This document shows, in pieces, positions 20,887 through 31,361 of a stretch of DNA of 64,000 bases. The stretch's first letter is position 1. Each line of letters opens with the position of its first letter. A model generated the notes under the pieces. The model was not told the DNA's origin, did not search any database, and was given only the letters and a program-made list of their open reading frames with translations. The translations under genes and the position numbers were made by a program. Source of the stretch: Diphasiastrum complanatum (Eukaryota; Streptophyta; Lycopodiopsida; Lycopodiales; Lycopodiaceae); assembly GCA_029204225.1 (NCBI GenBank), contig CM055104.1:55859447-55923446 (forward strand). The letters run 5' to 3'.

Positions 20887-21768
20887 ATCAGAATCCAAGA
20901 AGGATCCAGATCTAGAGAGGATAAAAAAGAATGCAGATCATTAGATTACTGATAGATCTGCTACCAAATATCCATCAAAACTTTTGGAGAACTACCAACA
21001 GTTAGATCTAACATGGATGAAGCAGATTGCCAGTTTACAAAAGCTAAAAATCAAAAAATCTCGACATCTCGTCAAAAAACACTCTAAAAGAGCACTTTTT
21101 TCATGATTTTTGAAGATCCCCTGGGAGATAGCTCTTGAAACTTAGGCAGTCACTAGATCTGACCTAGATGCATCCATGTAAATCTCTGCAAGAGTTCTTG
21201 ATGGAGGAATCACCATTTTCTAGTGTGTGCGAGGATTGCCGAAAGCTGAATTTTCAGAACCCTCGCAGAGCATCAAGATCATCTTGTTAAAATTGAAAAA
21301 CAATCCATATTGATTTTTTGGCTTGCTACAAATGTTGTACCATGCAAGTATGTAGCTCATTATGCAAAATGCCAAGTTTGGCCTACATAGAATTCGAGCT
21401 AAATGGTTATGTATTGTCTAGTTTGATAAATGCAACTTGCATATAGTTTTTAGACATAGAATTAACATAATTATGCTTGTAGAAACTCGTGGCAACTCAC
21501 GTGCATTAATTGTAAGTGATCCATAGTGACATGCAAGGCATGCACAAAGTTTATTGGACACATGCATGATGATTTGGACATTTCTAGTTGGAACTAGTAC
21601 ACTTGTAAAAAGCTGGTAGAATTTCATGCATGACAAGTGACAAATGTCACATAGACTCTAGATGTCACTTTAGATGTCATTTTGAAATGGATAGATATGG
21701 TTCTACCTCGAGCTACCTCAATCTCCAGAAATATGTGTAGCTCTCCACACAATCAATGATGAAGAACC
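20887..21768. other. Non-coding stretch up to element C; right part probably old LTR D
   Basis: No convincing gene. The last part continues, across the inserted element C, into 28086-28388, which ends in an LTR-like terminus with a primer-binding site. At least the right side of this stretch is therefore the interrupted LTR of an older element (D). Its left boundary is not visible. Confidence 0.45.
21764..21768. repeat. Target-site duplication, left copy
   Basis: GAACC directly before the element C 5' LTR matches GAACC at 28081-28085 after the 3' LTR. Five bp is the normal copia integrase footprint. Confidence 0.85.
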
Positions 21769-22630
21769 TGTTGAAAATTGTCACTTCTCACTTGACATTG
21801 GTTCATGTAAATATTGATCAAACATTAGAATATGTTGATGATATGATTTCACACGTGTGGAGCATGTTCCCATGTGTGAAAGGATGTACTTTTCATGTTT
21901 GTATATATCCAAATTGATTTTGTATCATTCTAGTTAGTGTGAACATGAAATGACTAGTTTTTAGTCAAGTTGACTAGTCACCTACAAATTAGCTTTTCCT
22001 TGCATGTGCATGAGTAAATGCTCCCACATGGCAAGTGGATGTTCACATGTGTGTATAGAGTACTAGAAGATAAGAGTTGACCATTTTCCTTAGATCCTAT
22101 TTTGTAGGGAATATTCCTATATTCTAGGAGACTAGCTTTTTGGATTTTAGTCATATTCTAGAAGGTCAACTATTGGATAAGGATCAAGGATGGATCAAAT
22201 GGATAGATATGAGTGATGTGGCACTCTTCACACGTGTGAAGGCCTGCTGGACTGTACCAGACTCATGGATGTACTTGATCCATAAAAGGATCATCATTTT
22301 GCTAAGAAAATTGATGAGACTTTTGCACTCTACACTTTTGTGAGATTTCTAGTCATTTGTCTTGTGATTTTTATGCATGATTGCTATCTAGTATCATTGT
22401 ACTTGTTGTTTCAGGTGCAGGCCGTACAGTGGACAGTACTCCACACGTGTGAAGCCGCTCTCACTAAAAAATGATGTGTTGATCCATTGCTCTTGCTTAA
22501 ATCCAAGTGTAGTGAATCTAGATCAAGATCTAATGTGTAGAACTTGATAGATTCATTGATTAAGCAACCAATAACTCTCTATGATTGTAAAGTACAATCA
22601 TTATTGTCCTAAAAACTGTAAAATTTATCA
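21769..22630 (+). repeat. Element C 5' LTR
   Basis: Starts TGTTGAAAAT, ends AATTTATCA. It contains three CACACGTGTG motifs (21850, 22229, 22442) and near-matches (catgtgtgaa, cacatgtgtg). The G-box-like palindromes would be candidate transcription-factor sites. A 67-codon ORF inside (22140-22343) recurs unchanged in the 3' LTR and is taken as accidental. Confidence 0.95.
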
Positions 22631-22642
22631 TGGTATCAGAGC
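22631..22642 (+). promoter_or_regulatory. Element C primer-binding site
   Basis: TGGTATCAGAGC follows the LTR without a gap. It is complementary to the 3' end of plant initiator tRNA-Met and is a perfect match to the usual plant copia site. Confidence 0.95.
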
Positions 22643-23224
22643 TAAGTAAGAGAGTGATCATTGAATCATAAATCTTGTAAAGATCATTGGCAAAATTTGT
22701 TTTTTGGCCAATACTAGTGAGGGCGAGTTCTTCTAGAGTGATAGCTTGTAATCATTTGGATCAAAACGACTTGGAGGCTGTGTATGTACTTTTCACACGT
22801 GTGAAACCGTACAGCAACTTTCAATTCAAGTTACTTTGTGTTTTTTGGTCCCAAAATCACAATACTAGTTCATTTTTGGTGCTTTTTGAAGCATAGTATT
22901 GATCTAGATTCATTCTAACTAATGCCTATGACCAAATAGTGTTTTGGATCATTGAAGCATTTCTTTTTAGAGTCTAAGATCAGACCTAAGAGGCTGATTT
23001 GTTCAGATCCTTAGTTGAAGTGAAATCTCTAAGAAAAGTGTAAAGCAATTTTTTTGTGAGAGTGAAAGCTAGAAATTTTTGGTAAGATCTTTGAGTATCA
23101 TTCAAGCTTGTGTGTTAGTTTGATAGAGACAAGCCTATAGGCATTCTAGTAAGCTTTAGGCCACTTCATAGATCTTTTAAAATTCAAAAATCTTTGTGAT
23201 TTTTAAAAGAGCATTCATTCTAAA
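22643..23224 (+). other. Element C leader
   Basis: About 580 bp between the primer-binding site and the gag-pol ATG, probably holding packaging signals. It has a fourth CACACGTGTG at 22794-22803. No ORF of its own is supported. Confidence 0.7.
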
Positions 23225-26200
23225 ATGTCATCCATGGGTGGATATTTGATGGAACCAAGTGAGAGACTCACTTCCACAAATTATTCCATTTGGAAAGTGA
23301 GAATGGAATCACTCCTAGTGATCCATGATCTATATGACATAGTTCAAGGAGTAGAGGAAGAGCCTCAAACTCCCCAAGAACAAGCCAAATACAAGAAGAG
23401 AGCAAGATTAGCTCTACATTGCATAAAGTTAAATGTATGCAATGACCTCTTGAAAGAGGTGTCTTCTTGTACCTCATCCAAAGAGGCTTGGGATTCATTA
23501 AAGAGCATTTATGAATCCAACAATACTTCAAGAATCCTCATGCTAAGAAATCAAGTTTTCCAAAGCATGAAAGGAAGTGGAGAGAGTGGACAAGAGTATG
23601 TTCTTAGGATCAAATCTCTTAACAAGGAGTTAAGTGCAATAGGAGAGAAGATCCAAGATCAAGAACTAGTACAAATCATTTTGAATGGTCTAAGTGATGA
23701 GTTTACCAACTTAGTCCAATCATTTGCCATTCAAGACTCTCTTCCATCCATTGAAAAGTTGCACAATGTTCTTGTGGCCGAGGAGAGTAGGCTTCTACAC
23801 CTCAAGACAAGAATGGATAGCATGTCACTTAATGGAGGAGAGGAGAAAGCTAACTTTACATCTAAAGGCAAGAAAAAGCAAAATCCATTCAAGAAAAATC
23901 AAGGCAAGGAGGCCGAGATGAAGAATGGAGGATCTACCTCCAAAGGCAAAGTGAAGAACAAGGCAAAACTAAAGTGTTTCTTTTGTGGAAAGAAAGGACA
24001 CTTTGCCTCAGAATGCTACTTGAAGAAGAATCAACAAGCCAAAGGAGATCAAGGGAACATTGCTCAAGAGGAAGAATATGAGGATGGATTCAACACATCC
24101 TTAATGGTTGCATCTACACCAACTTCAAGTCAAGACACATGGTGGATAGATAGTGGGGCTAGTTCCCACATGTCCTTTAACAAGCATTATTTTTCTACTC
24201 TTCTATCTTGTAATGACTCTAAGAAGTCAATATACACTGCTAGTGATCAAGCATGCAAGATAGATGGCATAGGATCTATACCTCTTTGTTTAGGCACATC
24301 TAAAAGGATAGATCTAGATAATGTTTTGTATGTTCCTACCATTTCAAGAAACTTGCTTAGTGTAGGACAATTAATGGACAATGGACTAGATGTACATTTC
24401 AAGAATGGAGTTTGTTCCATCTTGAAAAATGATAAGTGCATAGCTAGTGGCATTAAGCAAGGTAGACTTTTCAAGTTGGATGCTAATGTTGCAAGTGAAA
24501 GTGTGAACTTGGCTAGGGAGGAGCTAACTCAAGTGGAGCTTTGGCATAAGAGATTAGGCCATCCTAATCTTCAATCTATGGAGTCAATGGCAAGCAAGGA
24601 ACTAGCTCTCGGCCTACCAAGAGCTTTCAAGAAGTGTGGAAAAATGTGTGAGGCATGTGGCCTTGCAAAGTCACACAAATCTTCTTACAAGAAATCTTCA
24701 TCAAGATCTCTCTCTCCCTTGGATCTCATACATTCTGATGTACATAGTTTTTCACATGCAAGTAATGGAGGTGCCTTGATGTATGTAACTTTTATAGATG
24801 ATTGTACTAGATTCACATGGATTGAGTTACTATCAAAGAAAAATCTTGTTTATGAAGCTTTCATTAAGTTCAAGTCTCTAGTAGAGAAACAACTTAGTAC
24901 TTCTATCAAAGCACTAAGATGTGATAATGGAGGAGAGTACACCTCCAATAAAATGAAAGACTTTTGTGAGATCAATGGTATTAAGTTACAATACACTTGT
25001 TCCTACACCCCTCAACAAAATGGGGTGGCCGAGAGGAAAAATAGGAGTCTATGTGAGTGTGCAAAGTCCTTGAGGCTTGATGCATCACTTCCCATCTCAT
25101 TTTGGGGAGAAGCCATAACATGTGCTAATTATTTGTGTAATAGACTTCCTAGTAGTGCTATAGATGGGATCTCACCTTATCAAGCCTTGTTTGATAAGAA
25201 ACCCAATGTAAAATATTTTAAGATCTTTGGATGTACTTGTTATGTACACATTCCTTTGGAGACTAGAAGGAAAGAAGATGCTACCTCCTTCAAAGGAATC
25301 TTTGTTGGCTATGGAGAAAATAGCAAGGGATATAGGATATATGATCCTACATCCAAGAAAGTAAAGGTAAGCAAGGATGTACTTTTTGATGAGTCACAAT
25401 TTGCTAAGAGCTTGTCAAATGGATCTAACCCATTGTGCATTGAAGATCTTGACAAATCCGAGGAGGATCTTGACAAACCCGAGGAGGATCATGACAAACC
25501 CGAGGATGGAGATTTGGATCCAAGTCAAAAGGGGCCAAGAAGATCATCAAGGAGCAAGGCCGAGCCCTCAAGGCTTACCTATGTGGACAAGGGAAAGCAA
25601 AAGGAAGGCTCTACATCTTCTACCTCTTACTCTTTTTTAGCTACATTGATTGAAGAACCATCATCTTTTGAAGAAGCATGTAAATCTAAAGTTTGGAGAG
25701 ATGCAATGCAAGTAGAGTATGATGCATTAGAAGAAAATCATACTTGGAATCTTGTAAATCTTCCAAGAGGAAAGAAACCACTTGCATGTAAGTGGATTTA
25801 TAGAATTAAGTACAATCAAGATGGATCTATTAGTAAATACAAAGCTAGGCTTGTTGCTAAGGGATTTCTTCAAATAAAAGGATTGGATTATGAAGAAACA
25901 TTTGCACCTGTAGCTAAGCTTGTAACTATTAGATTAATCATTTGCATTGCTACTTTGTTCAAATGGGATCTCTACCAAATGGATGTGACAAATGCCTTCT
26001 TGAATGGCTTCTTAGAAGAGGAAATCTACATGATGCAACCCGAGGGCTTCATCAAGATTGGTGAGGAGCAAAAGGTGTGCTACTTAAGGAAGAGCCTATA
26101 TGGCTTGAAGCAAGCACCTAGAGCTTGGTACTCTAGGTTGCATGATTTTCTCTATTCCCTTGGCTTTGTACTAAGTGCTTATGAACCTTCTTTATATTTC

Positions 26201-27205
26201 AAATGTAATGAAGGAAAGATCATCATTTTGGTTCTTTATGTTGATGACATCATTATGACAGGAAATGATGATGATGGCATAGGCAAAGTAAAAGTTGACT
26301 TATCTAGTGAGTTCAAGATGGTAGATCTAGGCTTCCTAAAGTTTATACTTGGGATAGAAGTGTCTAGAAGTAGCAATTGTACTTTCATAAGTCAATCTAA
26401 GTATGCTACTTCCATTCTTGAAAGATTTGGTATGAAAGATTGTAAGGGGATTGACACCCCTATGGAGCATGTTGTGAAAGCAACTAATGAAGGTGATGAA
26501 GCATCCTTTGAGGACATCACTCTCTTTAGGAAGCTTATAGGCTCTCTAATCTATTTAACCATCACTAGACCTGACTTAAGTTTTTGTGTAAGCAAGTTGA
26601 GTCAAAGTATGCAAGCTCCTTTAATTCATCATTGGAAAAGTGCCAAGAGAGTACTTAGATATGTTTCTAGTACTAGATTTTTTGGTATACTTTATGAAGG
26701 ATCTAACTTGCACTTGAGAGCCTACTCGGATTCAGATTTTGCAGGTGACAAGATGGATAGGAAGTCCATTAGTGCATTTGCAACATTTCTTTGTGGAGGA
26801 GTGATATCTTGGCTTTCCAAAAAGCAAGATACAATCTCACTATCTTCTTGTGAAGCCGAGTACAAGGCATTGACTTCAACAACCAAAGAGCTCTTATGGC
26901 TAAGAAGACTCTTGATGGAACTACATGTGCTAGAGGCCGAGGAGATCCCTTACATATTTTGTGACAATCAAGCTTCTCAACAAATTGCTTCAAATCCTAT
27001 CTTCCATGCTAGAACAAAGCATATTGAGATAGCTCACCACTTTGTGAGGGAGAAGGTACAATCCAAGGAAGTGCAACTACATCATGTACCATCATCCGAA
27101 TGCATAGCTGATATCTTAACCAAACCATTGTCCAAAGATCCATTTTTTAAGTTAAGATATGCTCTTGGAATTGTAGATAGATGTACACTAGATTTGCCAA
27201 GTTAG
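23225..27205 (+). CDS. Copia Gag-Pol polyprotein, uninterrupted
   Basis: A single 1326-codon ORF encoding all proteins for reverse transcription and integration. Order: Gag (about 1-250; LTSTNYSIWKVRME near the start), zinc knuckle CFFCGKKGHFASEC (251-264), protease DSG at 309-311, integrase HHCC domain (H441, H446, C475, C478) and core D505, D567, E603 (35 residues between the last two), an acidic linker with three 7-residue repeats (EDLDKxE, about 740-762), RT with YVDD at 1005-1008, and RNase H (D1169, E1210, D1247). Length and single-frame layout are normal for plant copia. ATG 23225 is chosen because it precedes the conserved Gag start at the normal distance. No stop or frameshift is present, so it may be active. 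Confidence 0.97.
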   Translation: MSSMGGYLMEPSERLTSTNYSIWKVRMESLLVIHDLYDIVQGVEEEPQTPQEQAKYKKRARLALHCIKLNVCNDLLKEVSSCTSSKEAWDSLKSIYESNNTSRILMLRNQVFQSMKGSGESGQEYVLRIKSLNKELSAIGEKIQDQELVQIILNGLSDEFTNLVQSFAIQDSLPSIEKLHNVLVAEESRLLHLKTRMDSMSLNGGEEKANFTSKGKKKQNPFKKNQGKEAEMKNGGSTSKGKVKNKAKLKCFFCGKKGHFASECYLKKNQQAKGDQGNIAQEEEYEDGFNTSLMVASTPTSSQDTWWIDSGASSHMSFNKHYFSTLLSCNDSKKSIYTASDQACKIDGIGSIPLCLGTSKRIDLDNVLYVPTISRNLLSVGQLMDNGLDVHFKNGVCSILKNDKCIASGIKQGRLFKLDANVASESVNLAREELTQVELWHKRLGHPNLQSMESMASKELALGLPRAFKKCGKMCEACGLAKSHKSSYKKSSSRSLSPLDLIHSDVHSFSHASNGGALMYVTFIDDCTRFTWIELLSKKNLVYEAFIKFKSLVEKQLSTSIKALRCDNGGEYTSNKMKDFCEINGIKLQYTCSYTPQQNGVAERKNRSLCECAKSLRLDASLPISFWGEAITCANYLCNRLPSSAIDGISPYQALFDKKPNVKYFKIFGCTCYVHIPLETRRKEDATSFKGIFVGYGENSKGYRIYDPTSKKVKVSKDVLFDESQFAKSLSNGSNPLCIEDLDKSEEDLDKPEEDHDKPEDGDLDPSQKGPRRSSRSKAEPSRLTYVDKGKQKEGSTSSTSYSFLATLIEEPSSFEEACKSKVWRDAMQVEYDALEENHTWNLVNLPRGKKPLACKWIYRIKYNQDGSISKYKARLVAKGFLQIKGLDYEETFAPVAKLVTIRLIICIATLFKWDLYQMDVTNAFLNGFLEEEIYMMQPEGFIKIGEEQKVCYLRKSLYGLKQAPRAWYSRLHDFLYSLGFVLSAYEPSLYFKCNEGKIIILVLYVDDIIMTGNDDDGIGKVKVDLSSEFKMVDLGFLKFILGIEVSRSSNCTFISQSKYATSILERFGMKDCKGIDTPMEHVVKATNEGDEASFEDITLFRKLIGSLIYLTITRPDLSFCVSKLSQSMQAPLIHHWKSAKRVLRYVSSTRFFGILYEGSNLHLRAYSDSDFAGDKMDRKSISAFATFLCGGVISWLSKKQDTISLSSCEAEYKALTSTTKELLWLRRLLMELHVLEAEEIPYIFCDNQASQQIASNPIFHARTKHIEIAHHFVREKVQSKEVQLHHVPSSECIADILTKPLSKDPFFKLRYALGIVDRCTLDLPS

Positions 27206-27218
27206 AAGTGAGGAGGAG
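27203..27218 (+). promoter_or_regulatory. Element C polypurine tract
   Basis: AGAAGTGAGGAGGAG immediately precedes the 3' LTR start at 27219 and overlaps the gag-pol stop codon. This is the expected primer site for plus-strand synthesis. Confidence 0.85.
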
Positions 27219-28080
27219 TGTTGAAAATTGTCACTTCTCACTTGACATTGGTTCATGTAAATATTGATCAAACATTAGAATATGTTGATGATATGATTTC
27301 ACACGTGTGGAGCATGTTCCCATGTGTGAAAGGATGTACTTTTCATGTTTGTATATATCCAAATTGATTTTGTATCATTCTAGTTAGTGTGAACATGAAA
27401 TGACTAGTTTTTAGTCAAGTTGACTAGTCACCTACAAATTAGCTTTTCCTTGCATGTGCATGAGTAAATGCTCCCACATGGCAAGTGGATGTTCACATGT
27501 GTGTATAGAGTACTAGAAGATAAGAGTTGACCATTTTCCTTAGATCCTATTTTGTAGGGAATATTCCTATATTCTAGGAGACTAGCTTTTTGGATTTTAG
27601 TCATATTCTAGAAGGTCAACTATTGGATAAGGATCAAGGATGGATCAAATGGATAGATATGAGTGATGTGGCACTCTTCACACGTGTGAAGGCCTGCTGG
27701 ACTGTACCAGACTCATGGATGTACTTGATCCATAAAAGGATCATCATTTTGCTAAGAAAATTGATGAGACTTTTGCACTCTACACTTTTGTGAGATTTCT
27801 AGTCATTTGTCTTGTGATTTTTATGCATGATTGCTATCTAGTATCATTGTACTTGTTGTTTCAGGTGCAGGCCGTACAGTGGACAGTACTCCACACGTGT
27901 GAAGCCGCTCTCACTAAAAAATGATGTGTTGATCCATTGCTCTTGCTTAAATCCAAGTGTAGTGAATCTAGATCAAGATCTAATGTGTAGAACTTGATAG
28001 ATTCATTGATTAAGCAACCAATAACTCTCTATGATTGTAAAGTACAATCATTATTGTCCTAAAAACTGTAAAATTTATCA
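27219..28080 (+). repeat. Element C 3' LTR
   Basis: Same length (862 bp) as the 5' LTR and, by eye, the same sequence at every position. CACACGTGTG motifs are at 27300, 27679 and 27892. Followed by GAACC, the right target duplication. Confidence 0.95.
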
Positions 28081-28085
28081 GAACC
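28081..28085. repeat. Target-site duplication, right copy
   Basis: GAACC, matching 21764-21768. Confidence 0.85.
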
Positions 28086-28388
28086 AAAGTTTTATCTCAT
28101 GTCATTTTGGATCTAAACAAATATTGCTTGTTATCTCTCTAGCTCTCTCTCTCTCTAACTCGTGTTGAGGCTAATGCTCATACATTGAAATCTTGTATTT
28201 TTTCATTCTTTGATCATTGCTATTATATTTTGTTGATTAGCATGCTATATTGTGGATTAGCCATTTCTTCTGAACTAGATTTTGTTGATCAATCTAGAAT
28301 CAGGTTATAGTGCCAGTCACAAGGCTTAATTAAGATCAGTCACTCTTGTGAACATTCCCCACACGTGTGAATTTAGGAAATTTTGTCA
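28086..28388 (+). repeat. Old copia-type LTR D, right part
   Basis: Ends ..TTTTGTCA directly before a perfect TGGTATCAGAGC, so it is the 3' end of a 5' LTR. It has CACACGTGTG at 28360-28369 and a short CT repeat near 28140. It continues, on the far side of element C, the sequence ending at 21768. Confidence 0.75.
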
Positions 28389-28400
28389 TGGTATCAGAGC
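28389..28400 (+). promoter_or_regulatory. Element D primer-binding site
   Basis: TGGTATCAGAGC, perfect match, directly after the D LTR terminus. Confidence 0.85.
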
Positions 28401-29296
28401 CACATTAAGCTTTGCATCCTAACAACTCTGATTGTACAAGAAACTGAGAGCTAAATCAAACAAAAAAGCAGTTTTGCACTTTTTCTAACCTTTCTCTGAA
28501 GTGTAAACTGAATTTTTAGATTTGAATTTAGGAAGTACGGAATTCTGAAATTCTGCACGTGTGAAAATCAGAGTTTTTCAGTCCCTTTGTTCTCTTTGCT
28601 TATAGATCCAAAGATAGCATTGTTATAGCTTGATGGAAAGCATTTGATCTGTACTTTCCATAAAAATTGAAACCAAATCAATCTGATGTGTCTAGCAAGA
28701 GTTATAAGCTCTTGAAAAGGATAGGGATAGGTTCAAAATCCGAGTGACAGCATTTTGATTTGATTCAATTATACTTTGTTCTGAATCCATTGTTTTGAGC
28801 ATCCAACACAAGAAACTATAGATCAAGACTGAGTTTGAAGTATTTGAACACCCTTTGAGCCTTCTGAGTGTCAATAGTGTTTTTTTTTTAAGCATTTCAC
28901 ACGTGCCAAAAGTAGGATTCAAACCAGCCAAAGTGTCACAAACCACTTTTTGTGTCTGATCTATATAACTTGGCTTGTTGAATATTGGACTGTTGGGTCA
29001 AGCAGTTGAAATATTTATTAGAGAATTGGGTGAAAGCCCTTCGGGCGTCTACGTCCGTATTCCAACCGTGCTCTGAAGAGATTCTCGGCCAATTGTAGTC
29101 ATTAGAGGAGTTCCAGGCACCAAAAGTGTTGTTTGTCAAGATGTTTTTATTGACTATTCAACTATTCAATATACATGTGGCCCAATAAAGTTCTTACATC
29201 TATGAAGGAACGTAACGTTGTTTTTCGGTCTGAACTGTAGTGGGTTTCTTTCCTTGCCTATCCTCAACCCAAGATCTAATCAATCTAGCATCGAGG
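28401..29296. other. Element D leader remnant and E/F-related fragments, no gene
   Basis: From 28401 to about 28950 this resembles a copia leader with a near-G-box (ttcacacgtgcc, about 28896) but no gag follows. At about 29025-29115, 'aagcccttcgggcgtctac ... ccgtgctctgaagag' is a diverged relative of 49130-49200 in the E block. The pol part of D is missing. Confidence 0.45.
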
Positions 29297-29758
29297 CTAA
29301 CAAATCCAACAATTGATAAATCCAAAGAAAGCATGAGAGATGGAGGAAAGAAGAAGAGCAAGGACATTCCACATCCACTTCACAAGAGAACCAATTAGCT
29401 TGTATTGAAGAAAAGATGGAACATGTGTAGGAACTCGAGTTGGTCCCTTTTTATAATAGAGAGGAGGACCCTGGCCTCTGAATCCTATTGGTCCAATTCT
29501 GTTTCCCTAACTATTCAAATTTAAAAAAGAGTGAGAACCATCCAAATTGGAGGGAAACCCAACTTTATTCACTAACTTGACATTTAGGCCCTGCGACATT
29601 AAAAGTCCCGCAAACAAGGCCTAAAGTCCTTTTATTGACTTTCAACTAATCAAATAACTATGTGATCATCGAGTTGGACTTACACACGCAGGGTGCTAAA
29701 TCCCTCTCACTTATTAACTACGGTTAGGGTTGCCTTGGGATCCACAAACCCTCCAACA
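29297..29758 (-). repeat. Gypsy-type LTR F, copy 1
   Basis: Direct repeat of 36980-37444 (about 462 bp). Read on the minus strand it begins TGTTGGAGGG, has a TATA-like CTATTATAAAAAGG (about 29449-29462) and is preceded by a G-rich purine stretch (GGTGGGGGAT), the layout of the 3' LTR of a minus-strand gypsy element. The low-coordinate end loses similarity to copy 2 at 29297 without a canonical CA, so the end is either broken or not shared. Confidence 0.7.
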
Positions 29759-29996
29759 GTATCCCCCACCAAAACCGGTGGCGGTCCCACGACACCTGCC
29801 TCGAAGCTTGAATGCAAATTTTCAATAATAGCCATATGGGTCCGGTGGCCATTCATGATAACCTTGTTCATTGCCAAATGGGTAGTCGACACCATCCAAA
29901 AAAAGATCGCAAGATAATGCTTGTTGATGTTGATCCTTGTAGATACGTGCACTTGCTAACAATGACATTGTTGAAGTTAATGACAAGGTCACAGAA
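29759..29996. other. Possible 3' internal region of element F
   Basis: On the minus strand this leads into the purine-rich tract and LTR F copy 1. Short ORFs on both strands show no known motif. No gene. Confidence 0.4.
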
Positions 29997-30580
29997 TTTC
30001 TTTTTTTTTTGACATTTTCAAGAATTTGTAACTTCCTCAATACTTGATGAAATAAGAAAAAAATTTTATCTCCAAAAAGCCCTTACAATGCTCTACAACT
30101 CTAGCTATTCAGATAATAGTAAGGTAGGGCAAAAAATGAATCAAACAGGGCAAAAAAAATACAAAAATCTGGAAGTTTCTGGTTTTTGACAAGTTTACAA
30201 AGTTTTGTGGCCAACTTCAAAAATTTGTAGCTTGCCCAATACTGAACGGAATTCGGAAAAAATCAAATGGACAAAAAGCTCTTTCAATGCCCTACAATTG
30301 TACATATTCAAATTGAATTACAAAGAATAGAAAATATTGCGGAATTCGAATAAAAAAGAAACAAAAAATTAAAAAACAGAATTTCTGGTTTTTGACAAGT
30401 TTACAAAATTTTGTTGCCAACTTCAAAAATTTGTAACTTGCCCAATACCAAACGGAATTCAAAAATAAATAAATGTAAAGAAAGCCCTTTCAATGCTCTA
30501 CAATGTTACCTATTCAAATTGAATTACAAGGAACAGAAAATAGGACAAAAAATGAATAAAAAAGAAGTGAAAATACAGTC
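29997..30580. repeat. Three-copy tandem repeat, period about 206 bp
   Basis: The string tttctggtttttgac starts units at 30176 and 30382 (206 bp apart), and a diverged unit starts near 29997. Each unit has 'acttcaaaaatttgtaacttgccc', then 'ctttcaatgccctacaat' and an A-rich end. AT-rich and non-coding. It lies between F copy 1 and element B1. Confidence 0.75.
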
Positions 30581-30609
30581 ACGGTCACTCATTTTTTGAA
30601 CGTGAACAA

Positions 30610-31346
30610 TGTTGATTTCACACGTGTGGACTGTCCACAACATGTCCTTGTGATCTCCTAAGCTGTGTAGATGCACCAAGATCAAGACTAGATTGAGATT
30701 CAAGATCTATCTTTTATTCTATGGCAAAAACACACTACTACATGCATTCAATCACTTCCAACTCTCGCTCACACATGTGGAAAGTGTTCCAAAAATAATC
30801 TAAGTAAAAACAAGTTGCTCTCCTCGGCTAGAGAGATAAAATCATCATGAGCTCTCGGGTAGAGAGAGAAAGCTAGAAAATCAATTACTCACAAAATCTC
30901 CTCAATCTCAAAATCAATTAGATCCAAATGAGGAGTACAATGATACTAGTAGATCCAGGAGCTACCACTATGCTTAACTATGATTGGACCACATTTTGCT
31001 ACCTCTTTATCCTATTGGACCATTGATCCATTCACCTCTAAATTCTATTGGACCATTTTCAAGCAAACCTCAAATTCTATTGGACCCTTCAAGGTTCCAC
31101 CTCTAAATCCTATTGGACCTCTTAAATTTCGTCAAACAAAAGTATTACACTTGTCTACACTCTAATTGGCACGAGTTTAGCCTCTTACTCTATTTTGGCT
31201 AAATAGTGGCATTACAAGTGGAAATGGATAATTTGCCATCTATGCCAAATTTGGTCCTATCAACATCCTACACCTAGATGCTTGATACAAAAAACATAAG
31301 ACCCACCCCTATATCTAACGTAGATAATCTTTTTCAATTCTTCACA
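30610..31346 (-). repeat. Element B1 3' LTR
   Basis: Minus-strand TGTGAAGAAT at the high end and ..ATCAACA at the low end. CACACGTGTG at 30619-30628 lies close to the LTR terminus. Four 'cctattggacc' type repeats near 31010-31110 are shared with the 5' LTR. Confidence 0.9.
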
Positions 31347-31361
31347 CTCCTAAAAAAGTAT

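Larger units (their letters stand above)
21769..28080 (+). mobile_element. Complete Ty1/copia element C (6312 bp), probably very young
   Basis: All expected parts are present in order: 862-bp 5' LTR (TGTTG..ATCA), primer-binding site, leader, one gag-pol ORF, polypurine tract, 862-bp 3' LTR, and a GAACC target duplication. I found no difference between the two LTRs when reading them against each other (constant offset 5450). LTRs are identical at insertion, so insertion is recent. This is the only element in the window with everything needed for autonomous transposition. It lies in an older copia-type LTR. Confidence 0.95.

Noticed and set aside
22140-22343. 67-codon ORF in the element C LTR (also 27590-27793)
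   Set aside because: Present twice only because LTRs are duplicated; no motif and no conservation outside.
22631-22642. TGGTATCAGAGC sites as tRNA genes or tRNA fragments
   Set aside because: They are primer-binding sites next to LTR ends; no cloverleaf surrounds them.
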